Source: an uncultured Eubacteriales bacterium
Lineage (GTDB): Bacteria; Bacillota; Clostridia; UMGS1883; UMGS1540
Length of the DNA: 6,519 nucleotides
Direction: 5' to 3'
Assembly (NCBI GenBank): GCA_900552775.1
Contig: USAP01000093.1
Location: 1-6,519 of the forward strand
Both the position numbers and the translations under genes were made by a program. The notes under the pieces are model-generated. The model was given only the letters and a program-made list of their open reading frames with translations. It was not told the DNA's origin and did not search any database. This document shows positions 5,758-6,519 of this stretch, in pieces. Position 1 is the first letter of the stretch. Every line of letters starts with the position of its first letter.

Positions 5758-6519
5758 ATGGAAAAACTTAAAAAAGGATTTTACACAGCCCTCGGAACGC
5801 CTCTTTTAAAAGACGGAAGCATCGACAAGGAATCGCTTGAAAAAGAAATAAATATGCAGATAGATTCCGGGGCGAGCGGACTGCTTTTAATGGGCAGCAT
5901 GGGAATGGAGGCTTCCGTGCCGGACAACGCATATGCTGAGGCGGTTTATGTGGCAAGTGCGGCAGTGGGCGGCAGAGTACCGCTTTTTGTCGGGGCAATG
6001 GATAACTCGGCTCAGAGGGTTATTGAAAGAATTGAGCGCGTTAAAGATTGTCCTTTTACGGCAGCGGTTGTTACAACGCCGTTTTATTTTGCAAATTGCG
6101 AAGCTGTGCACTGCAATTTTTTTGAAATGATAGCCGATAAGTCCGACAAGCCCATATTTTTATATGATTTGCCCGGCGTTACGAAATGCAAAATAACATT
6201 TGATATGGTAAAGCGCCTTGTAAAACACGAAAATATTAAAGGCATAAAAAGCGGAGATATGGCACTCGGGAGGCTTATAAAACAAAATATCCCGGAGTTT
6301 GAAGTGCTCTACAGCAATATAGACTGCTTTGACGCAGCGCTTTCTTTCGGACTTGACAAAGTTCTGGACGGTATGTTCTCATCAACGCCGAAAAATGCGG
6401 AAAAATTTATAAAAAGCGCACAGAGCGGAGATATGGACAAATGCGCTAAATACCTGAATAATATATTGCTGCTTCGTGATACATATGCAAAACACGGAGT
6501 TATGCAGGGATTTACCGTT
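5758..6519 (+). CDS. DHDPS/N-acetylneuraminate lyase family aldolase (3'-truncated by the window)
   Basis: The frame opens at ATG 5758 and is still open at the window end after 254 codons. The family is usually about 290-310 residues, so perhaps 40-50 are missing. The start GFYTALGTPLLKDGSID (7-23) is the typical first strand of this TIM-barrel class I aldolase family. K164 in IKGIKSGDM is the expected Schiff-base lysine, Y136 in FLYDLPG matches the catalytic Tyr of the Y-N-x-P motif, and Y110 in TTPFYF matches the second-site Tyr. The family condenses or cleaves 2-keto acids through a pyruvate imine. Several motifs are unusual: GSMGME (46-51) replaces G-T/S-T-G-E, Asp137 replaces Asn, and the loop after K164 is about two residues short. 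The Arg that binds aspartate semialdehyde in true DHDPS is Val141 here, so lysine biosynthesis (dapA) is unlikely. A lyase for sialic acid or another keto-deoxy sugar is possible given the neighbouring GH20, but the substrate is not determined. The gene has its own promoter. Confidence 0.85.
   Translation, partial: MEKLKKGFYTALGTPLLKDGSIDKESLEKEINMQIDSGASGLLLMGSMGMEASVPDNAYAEAVYVASAAVGGRVPLFVGAMDNSAQRVIERIERVKDCPFTAAVVTTPFYFANCEAVHCNFFEMIADKSDKPIFLYDLPGVTKCKITFDMVKRLVKHENIKGIKSGDMALGRLIKQNIPEFEVLYSNIDCFDAALSFGLDKVLDGMFSSTPKNAEKFIKSAQSGDMDKCAKYLNNILLLRDTYAKHGVMQGFTV

Noticed and set aside
5758..6519. Assignment of the last gene as dapA (4-hydroxy-tetrahydrodipicolinate synthase)
   Set aside because: The Arg needed for aspartate semialdehyde binding is replaced by Val141 and the G-T-T-G-E motif is altered, so only the superfamily is supported.

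Overview
The window looks like chromosomal DNA from a low-to-mid-GC, Gram-positive anaerobe of the class Clostridia, possibly a gut or rumen polysaccharide user. This rests on strong AGGAGAG-type ribosome binding sites, a near-consensus sigma-A promoter, tightly packed co-directional genes, and a first gene whose sequence style matches the long S-layer-type surface proteins of Clostridia. No gene here is a taxonomic marker, so the placement is an inference. All four supported genes are on the + strand.

Layout: (1) 1-1143 is the C-terminal 380 residues of a secreted or surface protein whose start lies outside the window. (2) 1169-3901 encodes a 910-residue FG-GAP/VCBS-like beta-propeller protein with about ten clear D-x-x-x-x-G-x-x-D loops and a C-terminal beta-sandwich-like domain, but no visible signal peptide. 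(3) 3904-5658 begins 2 nt after that stop and encodes a 584-residue family 20 glycoside hydrolase of the hexosaminidase D type, with the D239-E240 catalytic pair and also no signal peptide. (4) 5659-5757 is a 99-nt gap holding a hairpin plus T-tract terminator, then a TTGACT-N17-TATAAT promoter and a strong ribosome binding site. (5) 5758-6519 is the first 254 codons of a DHDPS/N-acetylneuraminate lyase family protein, cut by the window end.

Working together: genes 1-3 have no recognisable terminator between them and may form one transcript, with genes 2 and 3 very probably translationally coupled. Gene 4 has its own promoter. A GH20 hexosaminidase beside an NAL/DHDPS-fold aldolase suggests catabolism of an amino-sugar-containing glycan, with the GH20 cutting imported oligosaccharides in the cytoplasm and the lyase handling a keto-acid sugar. 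That pathway is inferred. The aldolase has non-canonical active-site motifs, so its substrate cannot be named. The most unusual points are the propeller protein that appears cytoplasmic and the remodelled active-site loops of the aldolase. Nothing here amounts to a demonstrated new system.
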